Positions 36,735-46,400 of a DNA stretch of 64,000 bases are shown one piece after another. The DNA is from Lysobacterales bacterium (GTDB lineage Bacteria; Pseudomonadota; Gammaproteobacteria; Xanthomonadales; Xanthomonadaceae). The DNA lies in NCBI GenBank assembly GCA_016718605.1, contig JADKCY010000002.1, positions 1,486,001 through 1,550,000 of the forward strand, given 5' to 3'. A program made the position numbers and the translations under genes. Each line of letters begins with the position of its first letter. The first letter of the stretch is position 1. The notes beneath the pieces are model-generated. The model was not told where the DNA came from and ran no database searches. It saw nothing but the letters and a program-made list of their open reading frames with translations.

Positions 36735-37337
36735 ATGCCGCGCTCGACCTCAACGCCCGTCTGGCCGTTGCTCCTGCTTGTTGTGTTTCTCGATCTGTTC
36801 AGTAGCACGGTATCGGCCGAGGTCGTGATCAACGACCATCCCATCAGCCACCGTGAACTGCAGGAACTTTCGATGCAGTGGAACCAATCTATTCCGGACG
36901 GTCGTTACTGGTATGACGCCACGACCGGTGCCTGGGGCTACCAAGGGCAAGGAACTGCTGGTTTTGTAGCACCCGGCCTGACGCTCGGTGGACCGCTATC
37001 CGCAGACGCCTCAAACGGGCACACCGGCGTATTCATCAACGGTCGACAGCTCGCTGACAGCGATGTGATTGCCCTCATGCAGATGGGTATCCCTGTGCAG
37101 CAGGGTCGTTGGTGGGTTGACGCGTTTGGCAACGCTGGCGCAGAGGGTGGTCCGCCGCTGTTCAATCTGCGTGTGATGGCGCAACAAGCGCTTCGAACTC
37201 GCGGTGGTGGGGACTCGATTTACAACACCTGGGGCAGCGGTGACAACAAGTCTTCCACCTGGATTGGTTCCGACGGTTCGCTTTCGCAGAGCACGACGAT
37301 CAATGGAAAGACCTATGACTACTACATCGGTGATTGA
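36735..37337 (+). CDS. Secreted protein of unknown function with aromatic-rich repeats
   Basis: 200 residues, signal peptide VWPLLLLVVFLDLFSSTVSA. The mature protein has two similar segments, GRYWYDATTGAWGYQGQGTA and later GRWWVDAFGNAGAEGG, each followed by a leucine-rich turn, suggesting a duplicated small beta unit. LQELSMQWNQSIPDGRYWYD and VFINGRQLADSDVIALMQMG fit a pattern I have seen in unannotated exported proteins, but I cannot name a family. The C-terminal 25 residues are Ser/Thr/Gly-rich. Its 3' end overlaps the start of the next gene by 23 bases, so the two are probably cotranscribed. Confidence 0.65.
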   Translation: MPRSTSTPVWPLLLLVVFLDLFSSTVSAEVVINDHPISHRELQELSMQWNQSIPDGRYWYDATTGAWGYQGQGTAGFVAPGLTLGGPLSADASNGHTGVFINGRQLADSDVIALMQMGIPVQQGRWWVDAFGNAGAEGGPPLFNLRVMAQQALRTRGGGDSIYNTWGSGDNKSSTWIGSDGSLSQSTTINGKTYDYYIGD

Positions 37338-39267
37338 CGTCCGACCGCGCGCGCTTTCAGGTCGCGCTGCGATTGACGCCGCATCTCGTGGTTGGCTGAT
37401 CTGGGCCTTCTGCGTGTTTTGGCTCAATGTCGCCCTTGCGGCGCCACAAACGCCTGGGCGTGCCGCGCTGGGCACCAATGTGCCAAAGCTCGGCACGCCC
37501 GAAGCACTATGGCTGGTGGATTCGTTTCCCGCCAGCGGCTATTGGCTGACCCAATGTGACGGCTGCACACCGCCGGCCGACGCGCCTTCTGGGATCTGGA
37601 ACACCGGCGAACAATCACAGTTGCTGCGCGACGCCGACGGTTGGGTGATCTCGTTTGGCAACAATCCGGATCGCCGCTTCACCCACATCGCAGCAGTGCT
37701 TTTCAATGGTGGCAGCGAATTCATCCCGGCGGGTGACTGGGTTGTTCGCTACGAAGGGGAAGCCACGCTGGACTATGACTTCAGCCCACTGGTCCAGGTC
37801 GTAGCGCGAGCCCCAGGCCGCGATGTGTTGCGGGTTGCACCACAGGCCGGAACATTGCTGCGCATTCGGCTGTCGGATATCAATCCTGCGAACCATGTGC
37901 GCAACCTGCGTTTGATTGCGCCAGGCGGTCGTTGCGGTGACGATCTGCTGAGCTACGCATTCGCTGCCGATGACTGCGTTGCGGGTGACTATCAGCCTTT
38001 CGAGGCGGTGCTTGAAAGCCAACGCTTCCATCCGCTTTTCCTGCGGGAAATGCAGGCCTATGGCACGCTCAGATTCATGCAATTTCTTGGCATCGCGGAT
38101 GGGTACTTGAACGCTGACCGGCTCGATGAGCCACAGCAGCGGATTGCTTGGCAGGACCGCAGCCAGATCGCAGACGCGCAGTGGGCAACCGGCTGGCAGG
38201 ACGGCCCGCCACCCTACGAACTGGTGTTCGAGCTGGCCTCAGTGCTGGATGCGGATATCTGGATGAACCTGCATTTCTGGGCCGACGATGCCTTTGTGCA
38301 GGCCTTGGCCACATTCAGTCGACAGCACATGCCTGCAGATCGCGTGCTGTATCTGGAATGGAACAACGAGGTCTGGAATGGTGCGCCGCCCTACGGCTGG
38401 GCAGGGCAACGGGTAGATCAATGGGCCGAGCAGAAGTGGACCACGGCGGCATATCCCGGAGTGAGCAGCTTCACCAAGCGCATGAACTATGTCGGGATGC
38501 GAACGCAGCAGATCTGCGATATCTGGCGCAGTACGTGGGGAACCGAGGCCGAACGTATCCGTTGTGTCATGCCCGGCGGTCCGTGGAATTTCCCTGCGGA
38601 GCAGGCACTCGACTGTCCGTTGTATGTGGATTCCGATGCGGTCTCCGATTGCACATCGCACATCCATGCGGTGGCCGCCGCGCCCTACTTTGGCGGCTAC
38701 ATCAGCGACTTCCGGAACGCGGAAGGTGGCGCGTTCGAGCAATTGGTGGGATGGACCGCGCAGGCCGATGGCGGTCTAGTCAGCCTGTTCGCCGAACTCG
38801 AAAGCGGTGAACTGGTGGGCGGTGTCAATGCACTGGATCAAGCCCGTGGCGTCATGCAGGCCAATCGCGCGGTTGCAGATCGATTCGGGCTGCCCATGAT
38901 TGCCTACGAAGGCGGTCAGCATCTCACGCCATACTCGGCCCGCGGCACCTCGTGCAATGAGTGGAACAATCCACCCGAATGCACGCCCTACTTCGCAATC
39001 CAGAATCTCTACATGGCCGCCAATCGCGATGCCCGGATGGGCGACATGTATGACGACTACCTCAGGACGTGGACCGCCGAGGGTGGCGAGCTCTTCGTGC
39101 ATTTTGCCGGCCTGCAGCGCAATAGCGGCCAATACGGCTCCTGGGGTGCCAAGGAATTTGCCGGGCAGCCCGATGCCAGTGCCCCGAAGTACTTGGCGCT
39201 GCGCCGCTGGCAGGCTGAGCTCGATGTCATCCGCGTGTTTGCAAATGGTTTTGAGTCCAATCCGTGA
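37315..39267 (+). CDS. Exported glycoside-hydrolase-like protein with C-terminal GFE motif
   Basis: 650 residues from the ATG at 37315 (GGAAAG before it); the start overlaps the end of the preceding gene. The signal-like segment GWLIWAFCVFWLNVALAA is unusually far in (about residues 26-43). The body reads like a TIM-barrel carbohydrate enzyme: RFMQFLGIADG, DADIWMNLHFWADDAFVQAL, VLYLEWNNEVWNGAPPYGWA (a Glu in the N-E motif seen in clan A glycosidases), and GLPMIAYEGGQHLTP (a possible second Glu). An N-terminal beta domain (about 45-210) may bind carbohydrate. It ends VIRVFANGFESNP, the GFE motif plus three residues. Substrate unknown; catalytic role of the glutamates is inference. Confidence 0.7.
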   Translation: MTTTSVIDVRPRALSGRAAIDAASRGWLIWAFCVFWLNVALAAPQTPGRAALGTNVPKLGTPEALWLVDSFPASGYWLTQCDGCTPPADAPSGIWNTGEQSQLLRDADGWVISFGNNPDRRFTHIAAVLFNGGSEFIPAGDWVVRYEGEATLDYDFSPLVQVVARAPGRDVLRVAPQAGTLLRIRLSDINPANHVRNLRLIAPGGRCGDDLLSYAFAADDCVAGDYQPFEAVLESQRFHPLFLREMQAYGTLRFMQFLGIADGYLNADRLDEPQQRIAWQDRSQIADAQWATGWQDGPPPYELVFELASVLDADIWMNLHFWADDAFVQALATFSRQHMPADRVLYLEWNNEVWNGAPPYGWAGQRVDQWAEQKWTTAAYPGVSSFTKRMNYVGMRTQQICDIWRSTWGTEAERIRCVMPGGPWNFPAEQALDCPLYVDSDAVSDCTSHIHAVAAAPYFGGYISDFRNAEGGAFEQLVGWTAQADGGLVSLFAELESGELVGGVNALDQARGVMQANRAVADRFGLPMIAYEGGQHLTPYSARGTSCNEWNNPPECTPYFAIQNLYMAANRDARMGDMYDDYLRTWTAEGGELFVHFAGLQRNSGQYGSWGAKEFAGQPDASAPKYLALRRWQAELDVIRVFANGFESNP

Positions 39268-39336
39268 GCACTGAGTTCCGCTATTTGTGATACATGCGGT
39301 AGGCTGCAATCCCAGTGCTGTCCTGCGGATACCGCG

Positions 39337-39774
39337 ATGCTCCCTACCCCTGTCGACAAGGTCTTTCAGCGCAGTTTCCGTGGCATGGAACGTGGCGGCC
39401 TTCTGGTGGTTGCCGCTGCCATTCTTTGGGCCGGTGGCGCGGAGGTGTTGCGTTTGATCGAAACGCAAAAGGTTGGTGTTTCCGATCTGCTGTTGCTGTT
39501 CATCTACCTCGAAATGATTTCGATGGTCGAGATGTATTGGCGCCGCGGAAAGTTGCCAGTGCGCTTGCCGCTGTACATCGCCATGGTCGGTATAGCGCGG
39601 CACATGATGGCCGATTCGACCTATCACTCACCTTGGCTGATGCTGGCGGGTGGCGGTTCGATTCTGCTGCTTGCGGTGGCGGTGCTGATCGTTCGCTACG
39701 GGCATATGAAGTTCCCCTATCCGGCCGATGAGCAATCGGGTGCCGCCAATACAGAACAGCGCGCCGACGGCTGA
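39337..39774 (+). CDS. psiE: Phosphate-starvation-inducible PsiE-family membrane protein
   Basis: 145 residues with four predicted membrane helices (GLLVVAAAILWAGGAEVLRL, SDLLLLFIYLEMISMVEMYW, PLYIAMVGIARHMMAD, WLMLAGGGSILLLAVAVLIV). The LLLLFIYLEMISMVEMYWRRGKLPVR and LYIAMVGIARH segments are the PsiE signature. In E. coli psiE is controlled by PhoB and cAMP-CRP, but its function is unknown. I see no obvious pho box upstream. It stands 70 bases after the glycoside-hydrolase-like gene and 95 bases before the M16 peptidase gene. Confidence 0.85.
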   Translation: MLPTPVDKVFQRSFRGMERGGLLVVAAAILWAGGAEVLRLIETQKVGVSDLLLLFIYLEMISMVEMYWRRGKLPVRLPLYIAMVGIARHMMADSTYHSPWLMLAGGGSILLLAVAVLIVRYGHMKFPYPADEQSGAANTEQRADG

Positions 39775-39868
39775 ACTTCCGCGCTTGGCCCCTGTCTTTT
39801 GTCGCATGCCTCGGACGCGAACCCGCGTCAGAATGCCCCCTTCGTCTGTTTCGCTCCCGGGAATCCCA

Positions 39869-42751
39869 ATGAAGACAACTCTTCGCGGCGGCTTGTCGCT
39901 GCTCTCTCTTGCCGTGGTCTTGACGCTTGCCGCGTGCGGTAGCCAGAACGCAGCGCCGCCAGTGCCGTCCAGTACAACGGCGTCCGTGTCTGTCGAGCCG
40001 GCAGCCATCGACATCGCCTTCGAGGAGTTCACGCTACCAAACGGACTGCGCGTGGTGGTCCACGAAGATCGCAAAGCCCCGGTCGTGGCGGTCAACATCT
40101 GGTATCACGTCGGCTCCAAGGATGAACAGCCGGGCAAGACCGGCTTTGCGCATCTTTTCGAGCATCTGATGTTTCAGGGTTCGGAAAACCACAAGAACGA
40201 GTTCTTCATTCCGTTCGAGCAAGTCGGCACCACCGACCAGAACGGCACTACCAATACGGACCGCACCAACTACTTCCAGAACGTGCCGACCACCGCGTTG
40301 GATATGGCCCTGTGGATGGAGTCGGACCGCATGGGCCATCTGCTCGGTGCCATCGATCAGAAACTGCTAGACGAGCAACGTGGCGTCGTGCAGAACGAAA
40401 AGCGCCAAGGTGAGAACCAGCCTTATGGGCAATCCTGGGAGCACCTGTTCGAAGCCAGCTACCCGAAAGGTCACCCCTATTCATGGACCACAATCGGCTC
40501 GATGGCGGATTTGAACGCGGCGTCGCTGGAAGACGTCAAGACCTGGTTCCGCACCTGGTATGGCCCCAACAATGCGGTGCTGGTGCTGGCTGGTGATATC
40601 GATGTTGAAACCGCTCGCGCGAAGGTCACTCGGTATTTCGGCGACATCCCCGCCGGACCCAGCATGACGCAGCCCGCGGTGAATATCGCGCAGCGCAGCG
40701 AGAGCACGCGTGAGGTGCTGGAAGATCGCGTGCCTCAAGTGCGCATCCTGCGCGCCTGGAACATTGTGGACTTCAATCATGACGACGCCACCGAGCTGCA
40801 GTTGCTGGCGCAGGTGCTGGGTGGTAGCCGCAGTTCGCGATTGGATCGACGCTTGGTTCATGGGGAAAAGCTGGCGGATAGCGTGGCGGCGTTTGCCATG
40901 AGCAATCAGCTCGGTGGGCAATTCATTTTGATGGTGGATGTGAAAGAAGGCGTCGATCCTGTCAAGGTCGAAGCCATCCTCGCTGAAGAGGTCAGCAAGC
41001 TGCTTTCTGACGGCCCAACAGCCGAAGAACTGGCGCAGGCCAAAACGGTATTCGAGGCCGGTTTTGTGCGGGGCATTGAGCGCGTCGGCGGCTTTGGCGG
41101 CAAATCGGATGTGCTGGCCGAATGTGCCGTGTTTGCTGGTGACGCGGGCTGCTTCCGCAAGAGTCTGCTGGATCTGCAGGCGGCCACGCCAGAAGCGCTG
41201 AAAACGGTTGCAGCCACATGGCTGTCGAGAGGCGACCACACCTTGCTGATTCAACCCGGCGACCGCCCGGATGCCGTTCCGGACATCCGCAGCAATGCCG
41301 ATGGAGCCAGCAGTGTTGTTGAGATTCCGGTTCCCAATCCCGAGTACACCACCGTGGCCAGCGATGTGGACCGCAGCCAAGGCGTGCCGAAGACCGAGAA
41401 GTTTCCGGACCTGAATTTTCCCGCCCTGCAACGCGGCAAGCTGAGCAATGGCATCCAGATCGTTCTGGCGGAGCGTCACGATGTTCCCGTGGTGCAACTC
41501 AGCATGGAACTCACCGGCGGCTTCCGTCTCGACCAAGGGCGTCCGTTGGGAACCGCCAACTTCACCATGGGCATGCTGGATGAAGGCGCGGGCGACTATG
41601 ACGCGCTGGCGCTGGGGGATGCGGCCGAGAAGATCGGCGCCAACATCGGCGCGGGTGCCGCGCTGGACGGCAGCAATATCTACCTGTCGGCATTGACGGA
41701 GCACCTGGATGCGTCACTTGGCCTGTGGGCAGACGTGATCCAGCGCCCGCGTTTTGCAGACGCCGATATCGAACGCGTGCGTCAGATGACCTTGGCGGGA
41801 ATCAAGCAAGAAAAGAGCCGTCCAAATTCGCTCGCATTGCGTTTGCTGCCACCGCTGCTTTTTGGCGAAGGTCATCCGTATGCGATTCCGTTCAGTGGCT
41901 CCGGCAATGAGGCATCAATCAGCAGTCTGAAACGCGAGGACTTGATTGCCTTCCACCAAGACCAAGTGCGCCCGGAATTGGCCACGTTCATTGTCGTTGG
42001 CGATACCACGTTGGCGGAGATCACGCCGCTACTGGAAAAACACTTTGCCCAGTGGAAAGTGGAAGGCAACACGCCGTCGATTCCGCAACCCGCCGAGATC
42101 CCGCGTCCTTCGACATCGCGGATGATTCTGGTCGATCAACCCGGTGCGATCCAAGCGAACATCTTCATCGGTCAACTCGTTCCGTCCACCAAAGCTGCTG
42201 ATGCACTGCAGTTCGATATCGCCAACAGTGTGCTCGGTGGTGAGTTCAGTTCGCGTCTCAACATGAACTTGCGCGAAGACAAGAGTTGGTCTTACGGCAG
42301 CTATTCGTCTACCCAAAGTGCGTTGGGTCAACGGCCTTGGCTGGTGATGGCACCGGTACAGATTGATCGCACCTTGGATGCCGTGCGCGAGTTGCAACGT
42401 GAACTCACGGAATACGTGGACTCGACGCGCCCGGCGACAAGCGAGGAAGTGCAGAAGATCGTCAACAACAACGTGCGCGGATTGCCCGGTTCCTACGAGA
42501 CGGCGCGAAATGTGATGGCCGCGATTGGCGGCATCTTGCGGTTTGATCGTCCGGATGACTATCCAGTCCAGTACAAGGCCCTGCAAGAATCGGTGACCGT
42601 CGATCAGGTTCAACTTGCCGCGAAGACACTCGACCCGGGTGCATTGACCTGGGTGATCGTTGGCGACCTGTCAAAGATTGAGCAGCCATTGCGTGAACTG
42701 ATGGGCGACAAGGTCAGCGTGCTGGACAGCGACGGTAAACCGCTGCGCTGA
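39869..42751 (+). CDS. M16-family zinc metallopeptidase lipoprotein (two fused halves)
   Basis: 960 residues from the ATG at 39869, chosen because it opens a lipoprotein signal (GGLSLLSLAVVLTLAACGS); the frame is open further upstream, overlapping psiE, but that part is not protein-like. The N-terminal half is the active insulinase-type domain with the inverted zinc motif His95-x-x-Glu98-His99 (FAHLFEHLMFQGS) and the distal Glu in GVVQNEKRQGENQPYGQ. The second half (from FPDLNFPALQRGKLSNGIQI) repeats the fold without the zinc motif, with the usual R/Y pair region NLREDKSWSYGSYSS. Such proteins degrade peptides in a closed chamber. Predicted anchored in the outer or inner membrane, facing the periplasm. 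A terminator follows. Confidence 0.93.
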   Translation: MKTTLRGGLSLLSLAVVLTLAACGSQNAAPPVPSSTTASVSVEPAAIDIAFEEFTLPNGLRVVVHEDRKAPVVAVNIWYHVGSKDEQPGKTGFAHLFEHLMFQGSENHKNEFFIPFEQVGTTDQNGTTNTDRTNYFQNVPTTALDMALWMESDRMGHLLGAIDQKLLDEQRGVVQNEKRQGENQPYGQSWEHLFEASYPKGHPYSWTTIGSMADLNAASLEDVKTWFRTWYGPNNAVLVLAGDIDVETARAKVTRYFGDIPAGPSMTQPAVNIAQRSESTREVLEDRVPQVRILRAWNIVDFNHDDATELQLLAQVLGGSRSSRLDRRLVHGEKLADSVAAFAMSNQLGGQFILMVDVKEGVDPVKVEAILAEEVSKLLSDGPTAEELAQAKTVFEAGFVRGIERVGGFGGKSDVLAECAVFAGDAGCFRKSLLDLQAATPEALKTVAATWLSRGDHTLLIQPGDRPDAVPDIRSNADGASSVVEIPVPNPEYTTVASDVDRSQGVPKTEKFPDLNFPALQRGKLSNGIQIVLAERHDVPVVQLSMELTGGFRLDQGRPLGTANFTMGMLDEGAGDYDALALGDAAEKIGANIGAGAALDGSNIYLSALTEHLDASLGLWADVIQRPRFADADIERVRQMTLAGIKQEKSRPNSLALRLLPPLLFGEGHPYAIPFSGSGNEASISSLKREDLIAFHQDQVRPELATFIVVGDTTLAEITPLLEKHFAQWKVEGNTPSIPQPAEIPRPSTSRMILVDQPGAIQANIFIGQLVPSTKAADALQFDIANSVLGGEFSSRLNMNLREDKSWSYGSYSSTQSALGQRPWLVMAPVQIDRTLDAVRELQRELTEYVDSTRPATSEEVQKIVNNNVRGLPGSYETARNVMAAIGGILRFDRPDDYPVQYKALQESVTVDQVQLAAKTLDPGALTWVIVGDLSKIEQPLRELMGDKVSVLDSDGKPLR

Positions 42752-42771
42752 TCAGCGTGTTGTTCCGCAGG

Positions 42772-42801
42772 CGCCCGTGCAGTTGGCTGCGCGGGCGTTT
42801 T
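42772..42801 (+). terminator. Intrinsic terminator after the M16 peptidase gene
   Basis: An 11-bp stem (CGCCCGTGCAG / CTGCGCGGGCG, one G-T pair) with a TTGG loop is followed at once by TTTTCGTT. It lies 20 bases after the M16 stop codon and should end that transcript. Confidence 0.8.
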
Positions 42802-42853
42802 CGTTCAGGCGTCGCGAGTAGACTGCACAGGCCTCATTGCCAAGGAGCTTTCC

Positions 42854-43303
42854 ATGCGTCTCGCACCACTCTCTCTGTCGTTGGTTTTGCTTTCCCTGTC
42901 GGCCTGCACATGGGTCAAGATCGAACCCGAGGGCAAGCAGATTCGGGTAGCCATGCCGAGCGAAGCTCTGACCTCGTGCGGTGAAATGCGCAGTGAAATC
43001 ACAGTCAGCGTGCGCGATCAAGTCGGGCTATTCAATCGAGATGACATGAAAGTGCGCGATGAGCTGGAAACCTTGGCGCGCAATCAGGCCGCAGGGTCCG
43101 GCGTCGATACACTGAAGGCACTGACTGAACCGCTCAATGGCGAGCAGACGTTCGGAACATGGCTATGTGGAAGCGCCAACGTCGCACCACGCCCTGCCAC
43201 ACGACCGAGCACTGCATCCCCCGCAGACAACACACCCGCGCCTGATCGAACCAGCGGTGGCTTTCAGGATGTGGAAACCTACCCGGTTGATGACGAAGGC
43301 TAA
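42854..43303 (+). CDS. DUF4156-type lipoprotein
   Basis: 149 residues, AAGGAG seven bases before the ATG, lipoprotein signal MRLAPLSLSLVLLSLSACTW. The mature part (VKIEPEGKQIRVAMPSEALTSCGEM … ARNQAAGSGVDTLKAL … GTWLCG) matches the pattern of DUF4156 proteins: a small domain with two conserved cysteines. A Pro/Thr/Ser-rich tail of 40 residues (ATRPSTASPADNTPAPDRTS) follows. Function unknown; expected in the outer membrane, facing the periplasm. It is closed by a strong terminator shared with the convergent Ig gene. Confidence 0.8.
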   Translation: MRLAPLSLSLVLLSLSACTWVKIEPEGKQIRVAMPSEALTSCGEMRSEITVSVRDQVGLFNRDDMKVRDELETLARNQAAGSGVDTLKALTEPLNGEQTFGTWLCGSANVAPRPATRPSTASPADNTPAPDRTSGGFQDVETYPVDDEG

Positions 43304-43335
43304 GCTTCCAAGCCACCGACCCAGCGGAGTCCGCT

Positions 43336-43369
43336 AACACAAAGGCCAGCATTTGCTGGCCTTTGTGTT
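43336..43369. terminator. Bidirectional intrinsic terminator
   Basis: A perfect 16-bp inverted repeat (AACACAAAGGCCAGCA / TGCTGGCCTTTGTGTT) with a 2-base centre lies between the convergent DUF4156 gene and the giant Ig gene. The A-rich left arm and T-rich right arm let it act on both strands. Confidence 0.85.
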
Positions 43370-43420
43370 GGTGTCGCTAGCGACTGCAGTCTCCGACGTG
43401 TTGGGCCGGAGCCTGAGCGG

Positions 43421-46400
43421 TCACTGTGCGCCCAAGGTGGCGATCAACAGGGCGTCCTGTTGGCCGAGCTTGGCGCTTTGCCAGTCGATGCTGAGCAGGC
43501 TGGCTTTGCCGAGGTCTTGCCAGGTACCGATCTGCCACAGGGCGCTGGCATCGACACGGGTCAGCAGGCGGGCCTGCAGACCGGTGGCGGCGTGTCGCAC
43601 TTGCAGCATCAGTGTCGACTGCCCCAGTGTGCCATCCAGCACGGTGGCGATGCGCTGGGTTGTGGCCGCATCAGCCAGTGGCGCGATGTCCAGCGTCAGA
43701 CCTTCCCAGCCGCCGAGGGCGCTGGATTTCAGGCTGACAGCCTGGCGCACCACGTCCTCGAAGCCGTCGGCGAACAGATTGATTTCGAGCACCACGCTAG
43801 CGACGTTGTTGCTGAGGTTCGGGTCGATGTTCTGACTCGGTACGCTGACTTCGGCATCGACCGTGGACGGTTCGCTGACCAAGGTGCCAGTGATACTGAA
43901 CTCGACGCGTCCGCCGCTGGGGAGGCTGACGGCGCTGTTGACTACGCCGCTGCCGGAGGCCGGGCAGGTGGCACCGCCAAAGCCGCTGCAGGTCCAGGCC
44001 AGACCGGCGTATCCGGCATCCGGGCTGAGCACGACGGTGGCACCGCTCGCGAGGTTCGGGCCATCGTTGCGGACGACCAGATCCAGTCCGACGACACCGC
44101 TGCCTGCGGCGTAGTCGGCAGCCAGACTCAGGACCAGATCACTGACGCCCGGATCGACGCTGTGGCTGGCGCTGACGCTGGTCGCTTCGAAGTCGGCATC
44201 GCCGCTGTAGCTGGCGGTGACGGTGTAGCTGCCCGGTGCGGCAAAGCTCAGCGTGCAGGTGGTTGCCGGCAGGCTGATATTGCAGGTCGGGCCGCCACTG
44301 CCAGTGCTGATCGCCACGCTGCCGGTCGGCGTGCCGGTATAGCCTGCTGCCGCGGCGATGCTGATCGTCGCAGTGACCGACTCATCCGGATCGGACGGGC
44401 TCGGGCTCAAGCTGATGATCGCCAGATCGACCGGTTTGTTGGTCACCACGAAGCTCTTCTCGTCAAAGCTCTGCAGGTAATCATTCGACAGGTTGTACTC
44501 GGCACGCAGCACGCGGGTACCGCGCGGCAAGGTGCTGGTGGTGAACACCGCGATGCCGCTCGGGTCGAGTTCCACCTCACCGATCGACGCACCGTCGACC
44601 AGGAAGGTCACCGGACCTTGTGGCTGACCGACGCCCGCCGCATTGCGGTGGACCTCGGCGGTCAGGGTGACGGTGTCACCGAACACGCCGCTGCTGGCCG
44701 GGCTGACGGTCAGCACGGTGACGGTCGGGCTGCGGCTGACGCTGACGCTCGGGCCGCTCGCACTGCTGCTGGCGTCGTTGGCATCAGCCGCATCACCGTT
44801 GTAGACCGCGCTGACCGCGTAGCTGCCACGTACTGGCAAGGTCAATGTGCATTGACCATCCGCCACACTGCCGCTGCAGGTGACCGTGCTGGCACCATTG
44901 ACGGCGGTCACCACGACCGTGCCGGTGTTGCCCGCGTAGCCACCGCTCAAGCTGTAGCTCACCACGCTGCTCTGACCGGCCAGCACGCTGCTGGCACTGA
45001 CCCCGGTGATGCTGAGGGTGGTGGCGGCAGGTGAGACTGTCAGCGGCACTTGCGTGCTGGTGGCGGCGTAGTTGGCATCACCGCTGTAGGCGAAGTCGAG
45101 CGGGGTGCTGCCGAGGCTATCGAAGCTGACCGAGCAGGTGGTGGCGGGCAAGGTGATCACGCAGACCGGGGCACCGCCACGGGTCACGGTGATGCTGCCG
45201 GTCGGGGTCACGCCGCCGACACTGTTGACGCTGGCGGTGATCAGCACCGATTGACCGATGTCGGGCGTCGGGTCATCCAGACCGACCAGCAGACCACCCT
45301 CGGCAGGTTGCACCACCACTCCGGCCAGCGTGTCACTGGCGGCACTGTCGCTGGCGTCTTCACCACCGGCGTTGTAGCTGGCACTCAGGGTGTAGGTTCC
45401 CGCCGCCGAGAAGGTCAGGCTGCAGGTGCCGGCACTGGCGGCAAGGCCAGTACAGGACGGGCCGGGATTACTGTCGCCATCCACGCTGCTGATGGTAACC
45501 AGGCCGTCATTGCCACCGTAGCCACCGCTGACCGTGAAGCTCACCGTGGTGGGCTGGCCGACCAGTGGACTGGCGGGCAGCACGTTGTCGATGCTGATCT
45601 GGGCGGGGGCGACGTTGACGACCTGGCTCAGGGTGCCGGTGGCCACACTGATGTCCAGCGTATTGCCATCGCTGCTGGCATAGGTCGCACTGACGCTGTA
45701 GCTGCCGACACTGCTGAAGGTCAGGCTGCAGGCCGCTTCGCCCGCCACCAGAGCCGCACTGGTGCAGCTTTGCTCGGTGAGGGCCGGGGCAGGGCCGATG
45801 GCGGTGACCATGACCGTGCCTTGGGCGTCACCGCTGGCCGGTGCGATGCGGCTGACCGTGGCGGCGAAGCTCACGGCATTACCGACAATGCTCGGGTTGC
45901 TGGCGCTGAGCAGACTCAGGCTGGCGCTGGCGGGAGCGACGACCAGCGTGCTGCTGGCGTCGTCGCCCTGCTCGTTGGCGTCCCCGGCGTAGCTGACGCT
46001 GACGCCGTAACTGCCCGCATTGGCGAAGCTTCCCAGGGCACAGCTGCCGAGGCCGGTATTGGCATCGAAGACCGGGCTGGCGCAGGTGGACTCATCGCCA
46101 CTGGCGGGCAGGCCTGGGGTCGGATCAATGCTGATGCTGATCGCGCCGTCATGCGGTGCGACGCCATCGCTCACCGTGAAGGCCAGGCTGACAGGCTCAC
46201 CGACCAGCGGGCTGGCCGGGGTGAAGCCATCGATGCTGACCGTGCTGGCAGCGCTGCTGACGACCACGTCGGCGGTGTCGCTGACGGGGTTGAAGTTGCC
46301 ATCGCCGCTGTAGCTGGCGGTGATCACGCGCGGGTTGCCGGTGACGACGAAACTCACATCGCAGGTGCCACCGCTGGCACCCAAGGTGCAGCCGGTTTCG

